Of a stretch of 64,000 nucleotides of DNA, positions 62,001-64,000 are shown in pieces (positions within the stretch are counted from its first letter, which is position 1; each line of letters starts with the position of its first letter). The stretch is from Chitinophaga ginsengisegetis (GTDB taxonomy: Bacteria; Bacteroidota; Bacteroidia; Chitinophagales; Chitinophagaceae), in contig NZ_FUZZ01000001.1 of the NCBI RefSeq assembly GCF_900168065.1, forward strand, positions 434,001-498,000, read 5' to 3'. The position numbers and the translations under genes are program-made. Below the pieces are notes generated by a model. The model saw only the letters and a list, made by a program, of their open reading frames with translations, was not told the DNA's origin and ran no database searches.

Positions 62001-64000
62001 GCTGAAGCAGGTACTACGTGCGCGTCGTTACCATCATAATAAATGGCGGGGTTGAAGTTCACCATGCCGGTGGTATTGTCCGGATCACCTGTCACAATCA
62101 TGTGATTGGCATTTCCGGAAATATCGCCCCAGTTCACGCCGTTCACTGCCTGGTCTGCCCGGTACCAGGCCCGGATGCCGCTGTTTACACAGGCAGGCCC
62201 CTGGAAGGTCATAGGGATGCTGTTCCCAAACTCCGATGTACCGCAATTGTTGGCGGGTATACGGAGCGTGGCTGTCCAGAAACCGATGCCGGTGGCGCCG
62301 GGTCCTGTATTATAAGTAATCGTTTGTGTAGAAGTACCAGCGGCTAATCCTGTTAACGTCGTAACATAATATTGCCCGCTCGTTTTGTTCGTAGCGGGAT
62401 CATTGGCGTAAATATCTACCGTGTATTGCGCACCGGCTGTTATATTTGGTATCGTGAGTTGCAACTGGTACTGCCCTCCCCCCTGTGCGGTGGATGAAAC
62501 CAGTACCGGCGTTTTGCCGGCAGCAGCGGTGTAAGTACAGTTACCGGCTGGCAACGCGATGCCCAGACCGGTATTATTATAAATGGAGTTATTGGTGATG
62601 ATCACTTTGTTAGGGGCGTCATTGTTAATGCCCGTGGCTTTGTTGTCGTGTATCACGCAACCGCTTACCTGTGCATCCGTTACGCCTGCGCCACCGTAAA
62701 ACCAGATGGCGTGGTTAGTGTTGTTCACCAGGGTATCGCCTGCCAGGTCTACATCTGTTACCGCATTGGCGCCGTTTACCACGATGCCCGACCGGGTTTG
62801 ATTATAGAAAGATGAATTAACGATATCTACATTGCCTCTGGCGAAATTGCCGCCAAACTCAATACCATCCGTATTATTGGTGAACTTTGAATTAGTTACC
62901 TGGAAATTTGTGGCTGCAGCAGCTACAGTAATACCATCTACATCGAATTCATTAAAAGTAACATTATTGATGGTGACTCCGGTAGCAGCCGCCAAAAATG
63001 AAACGCCCACATCTGCATCATCTGTATTGGCAAGTTTATCCCCGTTCAGCACGGAGTTACTAAGGTTAAAGCCGTTTACGGTACTTTCAAATCTGACAGA
63101 AGCATTCCCCCCGTAAAGTCCGGGTACCCGGTTCTCCGTCTCCAGCTTATTGATCGTAATATTGCTGGCGGCGCCATTGAACCAAATACAATAGATATCA
63201 TTTTCATTTATGTCTACTGTATCCAGCGTAACATTGTTTGTTGTATTATCGAAGCGGATGGCGTAGTCCCCATCATCATCCGCTCCTATTGCATCCATAT
63301 CTATCGTGGTCCGGTTAATCTCAAAATTGGTAGTGGCATAATCGCAATAGATACCCAGCGATACCCCACTCCATAAGCTATCAAGCTTCACATTCCTGAA
63401 CATCACATTATTAGCTGTTTCCACTGCGCCGGCAGTATTATCGAGCACAATTGCATTCTGGAAACCGCTGATATTACTATTGGTCAGTGTAAACCCGTTC
63501 ACGCCCGCATCCCTGAACACAATACCCTCAGCACCCCGCACATTCCCCGCTGTGCTCAGCTGGATATTGTCCATCACCAGGTTGGTCTGCATACCGTTCA
63601 TAAAATAAAAAGCCCGCCCGATAACAGGGCCGGCGCTATTAGCTGGTTCTACATCCGTAGAATATATATTCTTTACCGTTAGATCCGTCGATGCCCCCTG
63701 CACCCTCATAAATGCATTCAGGTAGTTACCAACCGTACTGAAAGATCTTATATTATCAATGGTGATACCTGTCCTGTTCGGAAAAATGTCTACATCAATA
63801 TCCCCGTTGTTCTGTATGGTAAAATTCCGGATAGTTACACTATCTGCATTAATCACAAAGGGATTAATAACGGAATTGGTACCGGTGGAATACAGCAGGA
63901 TCTTGTTCTGCCCATCGATAGTCAGCTTCTTTGACGTAATGGTGGGCATGGAAGACGCGAGCGTAATCTGCCCGTGTACATTGAACACGATGTTATGCGG
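38039..64000 (-). CDS. Giant T9SS-secreted adhesin-like protein (beta-helix, DUF8202 modules, Calx-beta array, DUF11, type B CTD); N-terminus beyond window
   Basis: The minus-strand frame is open from the window end to the TAA at 38039-38041: at least 8,653 codons without a stop, roughly 0.85-0.9 MDa by residue count. The GTG at 63986-63988 is internal; the frame continues upstream as PHNIV. Counting residues from that GTG, the order is: right-handed beta-helix (about 1-590; [19 protein letters not shown]), seven DUF8202-like lectin-type modules (about 598-3440), a bridging region, about 40 Calx-beta repeats (about 3658-8430), a DUF11 domain and a CHU_C type B sorting domain ([25 protein letters not shown]). 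The Calx-beta repeats should bind Ca2+. It leads an operon with PorP/SprF and an OmpA-domain protein. A SprB-like surface adhesin or gliding filament is the best guess. Confidence 0.95.
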   Translation of the reverse strand, partial: PHNIVFNVHGQITLASSMPTITSKKLTIDGQNKILLYSTGTNSVINPFVINADSVTIRNFTIQNNGDIDVDIFPNRTGITIDNIRSFSTVGNYLNAFMRVQGASTDLTVKNIYSTDVEPANSAGPVIGRAFYFMNGMQTNLVMDNIQLSTAGNVRGAEGIVFRDAGVNGFTLTNSNISGFQNAIVLDNTAGAVETANNVMFRNVKLDSLWSGVSLGIYCDYATTNFEINRTTIDMDAIGADDDGDYAIRFDNTTNNVTLDTVDINENDIYCIWFNGAASNITINKLETENRVPGLYGGNASVRFESTVNGFNLSNSVLNGDKLANTDDADVGVSFLAAATGVTINNVTFNEFDVDGITVAAAATNFQVTNSKFTNNTDGIEFGGNFARGNVDIVNSSFYNQTRSGIVVNGANAVTDVDLAGDTLVNNTNHAIWFYGGAGVTDAQVSGCVIHDNKATGINNDAPNKVIITNNSIYNNTGLGIALPAGNCTYTAAAGKTPVLVSSTAQGGGQYQLQLTIPNITAGAQYTVDIYANDPATNKTSGQYYVTTLTGLAAGTSTQTITYNTGPGATGIGFWTATLRIPANNCGTSEFGNSIPMTFQGPACVNSGIRAWYRADQAVNGVNWGDISGNANHMIVTGDPDNTTGMVNFNPAIYYDGNDAHVVPASAGVTGAYSIMGMGLLEGSQTGRVFTSSTGNKLLGWHAGTENRLYSEAWLNTGNAITTKGKLYSFERGATGAYEFKGNGVLLKNGAASDAGVWTLDVGGAFNGEFSKVLIPEVFIYNRDLTPAEIQRIESYMALKYGITLNAGATDYITSDGAVQIWTAASNTGYGMRITGIGRDDCSMLNQKQSLSQDTGIVTIALGNALAVSNAANTNTFTQDKSFLVFGDNNGITSYFTAVTSTNATQRMGRVWKVQKTAGWDNTQQVTLKLDGGTENNYLLISTDAAFGTVSKELKLSSAGTITLSSADLANGAFFTFGKLQRFPGGVATNLQAWVKADAGVTVVDGNILKWEDQAAQREWPLALANAPVGWENNPINYNATVNLPGTNYFSVPRFTESNTAGEIFSVQTSTLAPTSTTQSYPFEFGGDPVTLAPTFYSNNGTHYTHFGTNSRPGYSIGGININRAHILNNWSAPGDWAVSFDGKTIGSSAAFPVNFSRGGGSNSAIGAGHNSMFSGRLSEVILYSRRLNAAERAQVNSYLGLKYGITVKTAAGASTDYIASDGSTRMWTASKNTGYGERVTGIGRDDNGTLLQKQSRSQLDGANVTLWVGNSFASSSVENSGVIANDRSFFTFSDNGQPATYSQAVTGLGNITVRMARVYKMDRTNWANSPIGMALIGGNTTSYLLVSNDETFGAGDQAYVLDERGQVALNSDQLPDGAYFTFANAQAAPAGIAAGLEVWVRADSAVMSGNSVAQWKELSAARRTWVPVNGGNAPWKEASFNFNPGVSFNGSGATGNYFIQQPEVANTFTAGEIFSVQTSNVDAATAGVNYPFEFGGTYASNQSIYVWSNNNQYTYFGSGTARRNFAYPASVNVRNSHLLNIWSATNDWAAGIDGKILLTANANAVNFVSPVGNRDYIGAGHNAVHNGDIPEVILYSRKLSALERQQVQSYMALRYGLTLGIDTPLDYLASDGTTKMWQASTGGSYAKHITGIGRDDRGMLYQKQSVSSDTGIVTIAVGAAIATSNKNNATAITNDLSFFTFGDNSAATTFLTPVTGISNINNRMARIFKAQKNNWADQDITFKLSGGNARTYLLVSTDATFGAGDATYALDADGTVTVNSNVLADGAYFTFARGIAGPNGVKDGINFWLRADDGMSGGSQWNDYSNYGNNALQGVVGSQPITDAKALNFNYGLVFDGTDDFLDITTTRIDPATSTIFAVGSGLGFAPATPRELVSSGAVGSSHGMEFRVVNTGQLQYLENAASLAGVGGFFTAAPGKPYIFSASQANNTPNGIRLFENYTFDNQGTVNLTPLTANLISIGSRTIAARGLYWQGNMGEVIAYNRVLSDVERQSVESYLGIKYGITIGNGATDYLATDGSKYWTADPVYKSRITGIGRDNATALNTKQSLSVDTGFVTLSLGNSVAITNEQNTNTITNDKSFFVFGDNGQLATSYGNTISGTNVTRRLPRVWKVDKTNWADQPITLKADAPGTKAYLLISTDPTFATINQELPLNADKTITLNSSLMPDGIYFTFGAAVKYPGGVNSGSLIWLRADLGTSANADNTPISSWNDYSPNGNNLSQATPANQPFYFNNATSNMNFNPVVKFNGAPHSMTGSSFLKTGNYTAANAFFAASQTTPVNTVIFTEQAGTGTQFTLHATWGDNIVYWDAPYISNRLTYNAGDISNQVILWTATDDISLAANKQAIYRNGLNVANGNNTSTFSGNNSIFQLGANASSYNGRMGDLIVYTNALTPTEQQRVNTYMAIKYGISLNNGNSNYLATDGSTIWSAATNSAYKNYITGIGRDDAEDLNQKQSRNTADGIQLAIGLNSLSETNTGNTNAFAADKSYMVWGDNAGSSLFKTPLTGHPVANYRMARVWRAQETGTIGNVQVAVPYNALPNAAQTYLIISNDDTFDGTDQFIPVTETTLNGVKQYAATVDLTNGQYFTYGASIKTPGGVVGTSLWLRADAGTSSTTDNSAINGWTDYASELNNATQTTVPASQPLYMNNTVNNANFNPVVKFDGADYLNLDITKLPLGTSARTFFGTGSLSSSAGNGYMLGYGAAATSTATGIATIGSNGTADFVGYANDVVSAAGNWQAGMFNEMVGSWAGNGGNATLYSKMKVLGGPLAKAWNTGTGGAQVGSAPWDINQSWNGTLGDIIVYPAALTATERQRVSTYLAIKYGYTIDQTVATDYLATDGTTKVWDATANATYKNNITGISRDDVEGLVQKQSRSINAGFQPTVGLGGIAASNLANTNTFAADKSYMVWGDDGASTLFTTAITGSSAVTTRMARIWKVQETGTVGSVAISIPKNQLPLSATTPYLAISSDATFDGADQFIQLSEGDVNGVPSYSTTLDLTNGQYFTFASFVTSPGGVPGEKLWVKADADVQVNGSNQVEQWLNQSGTMVTELRAAQPSHTDPITASADIVRVPNGINFNPAIDFTGALGKSLKGNDAANWNTTADLSIFSVNKPEAFPPNGLTGIFSSNGNWSATGASGRGLLYSSTGNFSLDGSGCLVAPSTPPYAGPIIARGIYVNANNPLNGRTWLNGKQSALGASCGTGVDGSFFEIGGRTTDNTSLDNRIFNGKIPEVIVYKSALTPTQAQQVESYLGIKYGITLDQSAAQNYLATNGSVIWNATANSTYKNNIFGIGRDDAEGLVQKQSRSVHTGSILTAGIRSIAATNADNTSTFGADKSYLILGSNSNALTVTGTDLPVGSCIAERLTQEWKTQFTNYDISTQPLSLQFDLNGITVGGSAAADFTIMIDQDGDGNFATGTVTEIPATAFNGGVVSFENVSALTDGVVFTLITSHPERTANLVPDATVRTVAATCINNGTLYFIDPSDPNKYIASIALNGNTMDVTKLSAIVDVNRDMTAALGKNSGTDYGTQLMRRLVQITYTGANLTQNNGVTLRLFWNPVERTNAENMLSGTRGVTGAQRWTWFKHAGDITATLADLAPQGLANITEIAPSATGQQDGVEYVEFSGIQNFSTFGGLTAVKEVLAINKVQDGTEGTQNGSFSISLPASIVATEDITVNYTVTGAAANGTDYTTLNGTVTFPAGSNSVALPVVVTDDNILEITEDVTVTLNAATGATSGSSYNISGTQAAASLNINDNDSNNPAKTTVGVTWSSDAKEPAINGAFNVNLPAGVTASEDITVSYSTGGTATPGADYGALSGSVIIPAGQNGVAVPVIVSDDQLVEKAETVLLTVTGGTSTNFTLTPSTAAGNATVNVIDDENIPANLVLSIAKTADASEPAANGGFTISLPAGIIPTEDITVSYNIGGTATGGSDYTTLTGTVTIPAGQPSVALPVSVTDDQVIEIPETVLVTLTGGTSTSFTYTASTTNGNATVTIADNDNIATNRILSIVKTTDAAEPASNGAFTISLPAGVTSSEDITIAYIPTGTAASGTDYTALGTTVLLSAGQNSVSLPLTVADDKIIEIPETVIATVTGGTSTSFTFTVSSTDGSATANIADDDNTAANRVLGVINAGGDASEPATNGAFKIGLPTGITSSEPITVTYTISGSAIGGTDYTSLTGTALIPAGQDSVLVPVTVINDQLMENTETVTITLTGGTSTSFVFTTSPANGNATVNINDDDNTPANRVLSITKTIDAAEPATNAAFKISLPAGVLPSEDITVNYTIGGTATSGTDYTALSGSVTIPAGQNSVALPANVINDQEIESTETVVVTLTGGTSTNFNYTASTTNGNASANITDDDNTAANRVLSISNNGNAAEPGTPGSFTVSLPAGITSSVPVTVNYSVAGTATAGTDYNTIAAVTIPAGQNSVAVPVTVINDMIIEPTETVVATITGGTGGSFVFTASTTAGNATVDITDDDYTAANRMIRVQVARDGAEGGSSIRFNYLLAPGVTVSQNVTINYTVSGTAILGTDYNGLTPFHFSGTATIPAGALGSASAGTIVDDQIIEGTETVVITLTGGSAGGFTFTPDPVEGSATGNIIDNDDNPANRVLSVTKAGDAAEPATNNVFNIKLPTGVTIAQPVTVNYTISGTATGGTDYATLSGTATIPAGANGITLPVNVIDDKLIENAETVVVTITGGTAGSLVFTASPTNGQETMNITDDDNTAANRVLSIVKQADLEEPAANGSFKVSLPSTILSSEPVTVNYTVTGSGTNGTDYTTLSGSAIIPAGQNSVVISADVKDDQIIEGTETITATITNGASTSFAFTASTTNGSATANILDDDNIAANQVLSVVNGGDASEPGTNGAFTISLPTGYTAALPITVNYTVGGTAGSGVDYTALTGTVILPAGQNSVSVPVSVINDQLVENTETVILTLTGGTSTGFTYTASTTNSNATVNITDDENAPANRVLSVTNTGNAAEPGTNGEFTISLPTGILPSEDINVTYTIGGTATGGTDYTALTGTAVIPAGQNSVTVPVTVTNDQIIEGTETVILTVSGGTSSGFAYTASTTNGNATVNVADDDNTAANQVLAVTKAADAGEPSTNGSFKVSLPTGITAANNIQVTYTIAGGTATPGTDYQAITGTITILAGQNSVSVPVNVIDNTVIEPDETVIMNITGGSDALFTYTVAGGGGSATVNITDNDHAANSNIVLLTKVSDAIEGGTNGQYRISLPPGVTSSEDVVVTFAPMGGTATNTTDYSLLGLSGGNIVIPAGANEVFIDVDAGNDGAVEGPETVILTLLNAASSSYPFTIDPSGNGAVVNIIDANAASSTPVQVIAGTNASEPANNGSFTVKLAGVATSAWPITVGYSVSGTGVSGVDYEALGTIVIPPNTNAISVDLKVLDDQIIEPTETMTITLLSGSATDGGGNAYIFPPDPANDAVTVNIADDDATAVNQVLKVVKTTDAAEPSTAGAYTISLPAGYTSAANITLNYNMTGTAVRNTDYSVSTITLPANANSITIPLAVIDDKIIEKTETAILNLTGGTDGNSFTYSADAAGNTASLDIADDDNTNANKVLLVTNTGDGAEPATDGEFTISLPAGYTSSEDIDVTYTIAGTATGGDDYTTLSGTARILAGQNDVKVIVDVKDDQIIEGTETVALTLTGGTSTSFAFTPASGSSTATVNIADNDNTAANQVISITKTTDAAEPGTNGAFTVSLPTSVTSALPITVNYTIAGTAVNGTDYTTLTGSVVIPAGQNSAPVPLTVTDDKIIEGTETVIATVTGGTSPAFVFTASTTNGDATANITDDDGVAANLVLSVAKSADAAEPGTNGSFRITLPTGYTSSVPITVNYNVTGTATTGDDYTALSATAIIPAGQNGVSVPVNVKDDQIIENVETVIMSLTGGTSSGFTFTASTTNGRDTVNIADDDNTPDNLVLSVIRTTDAAEPSANGEFRISLPTGVTVAENVTVNYTITGSAVNGTDYTNLTGTVVIPANQNTVVVPVLVTNDQIIEGTETVTMTLNSGTSTNFNFTASTTSGNASMDIEDDDNTPTGLVLSIAKNTDGAEPSTNPTFTISLPTGYTASQNITVNYTVAGTATSGSDYTALSGSIVLTAGQPSVTLPVAVKDDKIIENTETVIVTLTGGNSTNFNLVASSTNGSATADITDDEASNPANLVLTIAQKADGAEPATNGAYTVSLPTGITAAEGITVNYTVTGTATANADYTALSGTVLIPAGDESADLPVVVTDDKIIENTETVTTTLAGGSSASFTFTGTGNATVNITDNDNVAANLVLSVANAGDAAEPGTNGSFNITLPAGYTAAENITVTYTTTGTAISGTDYTALAGTAVILAGQNGVAVSVPVQDDQLIENTETVIMTLNGGTSTNFTLTASTTNGIDTVNITDDDNTAANRILSVVKTTDAAEPGTNGLFTISLPGTVAADEAITVNYTISGSATSGADYTALSGSAIIPAGQTSVTVTVPVINEQVIETTETVVLTLTGGTSTSYNFTASTTSGNATVNIADDDNVAANLVINVTNPVDGAEPATNGTFTVGLPAGYTASEDITVNYTIGGSATGGTDYTALGGTVVIPAGQNSAPVTVVVTDDKIIENTETVILTATGATSTNFTLVASSTSGNATVNIADDDNTPANRVLGVSNAGDAAEPATNGRFRIGLPGGVTSAEDITVNYTVSGTATSGSDYNTLSGTVVIPAGQDSVDVPVSVVNDQIIENTETVILTLTGGTSTSFTFTASTTNGNATVNINDDDNTAANRVLLVTRTADGAEPGTNGNFNVSLPAGITAAEDITVNYAITGTAANGTDYGNLTGSVLIPAGQNSVAVPVTVTDDQIIEGTETVIMTLTNGTSASFAFTASTTSGNATVNIADDDNTAVNRVLVVTNTGDGAEPATNGSFNIGLPAGFTSSEDITVNYTIAGTATAGTDYTAITGVITIPAGQNSVAVPVTVTDDQIIEGTETVIMTLNGGTSTSFVFTGTGNATVNITDNDNIPANRILSVAKAADASEPSTAGTFTISLPAGITVSENVTVNYTIGGTATAGTDYTTLSASVVIPAGQNSVTVSVPVIDDKLIENTETVVMTLSGGSSASFTFTGTTSATVNILDDDNIPANRILAVAATKNGAEPGTDGEFTISLPAGIASSEAITVSYTINGTATSGTDYTALSGTVVIPAGQNSVTVPVPVINDQILENTETVGMTITGGTSAGFTFTGGSTATVNITDDENTAANRTLVIVKTTDGAEPATNGSFTISLPAGIVSSESITVNYTVGGTATSGTDYTALTGTVVIPAGQNSVVVPVTVTNDQLIENTETVDATITGGTSASFTFTASTTGGNATVNITDDENTAANRVLKVLKTTDAAEAATNGGFNISLPAGIASSEAITVNYTISGTATSGADYAAITGTITIPAGQNSVNVPVTVINDLLIENTETVIMTLNGGTSTSFTFTGTSNATVNITDDENTAANKVLTVTKATDGSEPATNGGFIISLPTGIASSEAITVNYTISGTATAGTDYTAITGAITIPAGQNSVNVPVTVMDDQLIENTETVIMTLNGGTSTSFTFTGTGNATVNITDDESDPANKVLSVVKTTDAAEPGTNGAFTISLPAGVASSEDVTVNYTITGTAASGTDYTALTGTVVIPAGQNSVNVSVTVTDDQLIEHTETVIMTLNGGTSTSFTFTGTGNATVNITDDEDTPANRVLTVTKVTDASEPATNGGFNISLPSGIASSEDITVNYTIGGTATSGADYTAITGTIIIPAGQNSVAVPVTVVNDLVIEVTETVTMTLNGGTSTGFVFTGNGNATVNITDDESSTPASLALTIAKGTDGAEPSTNGNFTVSLPAGITSSEDITVNYTVTGTATPNADYTALTGTVVIPAGQNSVSVPVTVTDDQIIEVTETVIGTLNGGTSANFTFTGNGSATVNITDNESSTPASMALTVTKGADGAEPATNGNFVISLPAGITSSEAITVTYTIAGTATANADYTALTGTVVIPAGQNSVSVPVTVTDDQVIEGTETVILTLNGGTSTSFTLTGTGNATVNITDNESNLVLNVTKNADGAEPAANGSFSIGLPTGVTASVDITASYTIAGTATGGADYTPLTGTVVIPAGQNSVTIPVTVTDDQLIEGNETVIITGTGGTATGLVFTPGTSNTVTVNIADDDNTNLDLVVSATTPNAAEPATPGAFTISLASGKIPVEDITVTYTIAGSATGGTDYTALTGTVVIPAGQNSVAVPVGVTNDDLIEAPETVVLTVTGGKSGNVNYTAGTNSTATVNIADDDNTNLNLVVTASRPDATEPNVNGEFTISLASGKRTADAITIQYMIGGTATPDADYTAITGTITIPAGASSVTVPVSVLNDSEVETPETVVFMLTGGQSASYTFTKGAASDATVTITDTDKLAGDLVVTKEIVAPAVGPYRMGQNLTYRITVRNAGNIPVTAVKAEDRLPVQLDVPSHTSAERGDVVVTPATKLIEWNIGDLAVGASVQMTLTARVIEGGQLINEATAYSTNMPDADSTNNVGVSAVGVEGSDLSFPNVITPNGDGKNERFVIGGLEKYPGSAIYIFNRWGGQVYQSKDYRNDWNGSNLNESTYYYILEVKKESGIKKYKGWITILR
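38042..38305 (-). other. Type B C-terminal sorting domain (CHU_C) of the giant adhesin
   Basis: The last 88 residues begin [18 protein letters not shown] and end [11 protein letters not shown], with the family core [12 protein letters not shown] and YYYILEVKK. This region directs T9SS export and, in SprB, depends on SprF. Confidence 0.93.
38306..38690 (-). other. DUF11-type beta domain of the giant adhesin
   Basis: The segment reads [38 protein letters not shown], then [20 protein letters not shown] and [13 protein letters not shown]. This is the DUF11 pattern (conserved repeat of surface proteins) and forms a spacer between the repeats and the sorting domain. Confidence 0.88.
38691..53020 (-). 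repeat. Array of about 40 tandem Calx-beta repeats (about 345-360 bp each)
   Basis: The repeat reads approximately [19 protein letters not shown], then [60 protein letters not shown] and a Ca2+-site end [12 protein letters not shown] counted 40 units by eye on the translated protein. Most are 115-120 residues. Copies differ at many positions, so the DNA is not one identical block. The plus strand of this array holds several long antisense open frames, an effect of the repeats and not genes. Confidence 0.9.
53900..62200 (-). repeat. Seven DUF8202/LamG-like modules (about 1.23 kb each)
   Basis: Each module starts with a WxRAD/WVKAD motif ([70 protein letters not shown]), continues with a lectin-like beta fold ending YLGLKYGIT or similar, and closes with the [14 protein letters not shown] block. 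Seven of each marker were found. The last copy has IFGIGRDD and another has ITGISRDD. Confidence 0.88.

Noticed and set aside
38759..63116. Dozens of plus-strand open frames of 60-411 codons opposite the giant gene
   Set aside because: They recur with the repeat period and read as low-complexity antisense of the Calx-beta and DUF8202 repeats; none shows a family motif.
63986..63988. GTG as the true start of the giant adhesin
   Set aside because: The frame stays open to the window end with residues typical of the beta-helix start, and no signal peptide follows this GTG.

Overview
The window looks like chromosome from a Bacteroidota bacterium of the Chitinophagaceae type (Chitinophaga-like). 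The reasons are type IX secretion (T9SS) type B C-terminal sorting domains (CHU_C), a PorP/SprF-family protein, a Bacteroidota ECF sigma factor, promoters of the TTG-N17-TAnnTTTG form, and scarce Shine-Dalgarno sequences. I see no tRNA, rRNA, CRISPR array, IS element or phage. Assignments rest on reading the sequence and family knowledge; no database search was run.

Layout. 1-570 (-): ECF sigma factor, cut by the window edge. 736-8528 (+): a metal/drug resistance run consisting of a ChrB-domain/AraC fusion regulator, the chromate transporter ChrA, and a TolC/RND/MFP tripartite efflux set ending at a strong terminator. 8672-13480 (-): a one-module A-T-R (adenylation, carrier, thioester reductase) enzyme, a fatty acid hydroxylase-family membrane protein with its own terminator, and a Crp/Fnr-like regulator. 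13640-16606 (+): a decayed ECF sigma gene that keeps its promoter, a Tat-exported epoxide-hydrolase-like protein, and a two-heme-motif cytochrome (Haem_bd plus P460). 16676-18437 (+): overlapping LytS-like kinase and LytTR regulator. 18542-19765: a DUF1223 protein and a DoxX-like protein, convergent on a bidirectional terminator. 19886-22591 (-): two small secreted unknowns, the out-of-frame remains of a large RHS-type protein, and a trimeric-fibre-like protein. 22867-26517 (-): a 5-oxoprolinase operon pxpB-pxpC-pxpA with an NRAMP-fold transporter lacking the usual metal motif. 26593-31473 (+): a 1626-residue PKD-repeat T9SS protein. 31459-35092: a conserved unknown, an esterase-like lipoprotein, an AraC regulator and an unknown cytosolic protein.

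35161-64000 (-) is the dominant feature: a giant T9SS adhesin-like gene (at least 8,653 codons, N-terminus outside the window) followed at 40 bp by a PorP/SprF gene and at 18 bp by a TPR/PD40/OmpA gene. The giant protein has a beta-helix, seven DUF8202-like lectin-type modules, about 40 Calx-beta repeats, a DUF11 domain and a type B CTD. The likely logic is one operon encoding a surface filament together with its own outer-membrane partner and a peptidoglycan-binding anchor.

The observations most worth following are the architecture and repeat evolution of the giant adhesin, the metal-motif-less NRAMP in the pxp operon, the ChrB-AraC fusion, the A-T-R enzyme with a tandem-repeat upstream element, and two genes caught in decay by internal deletion (ECF sigma and RHS-like).
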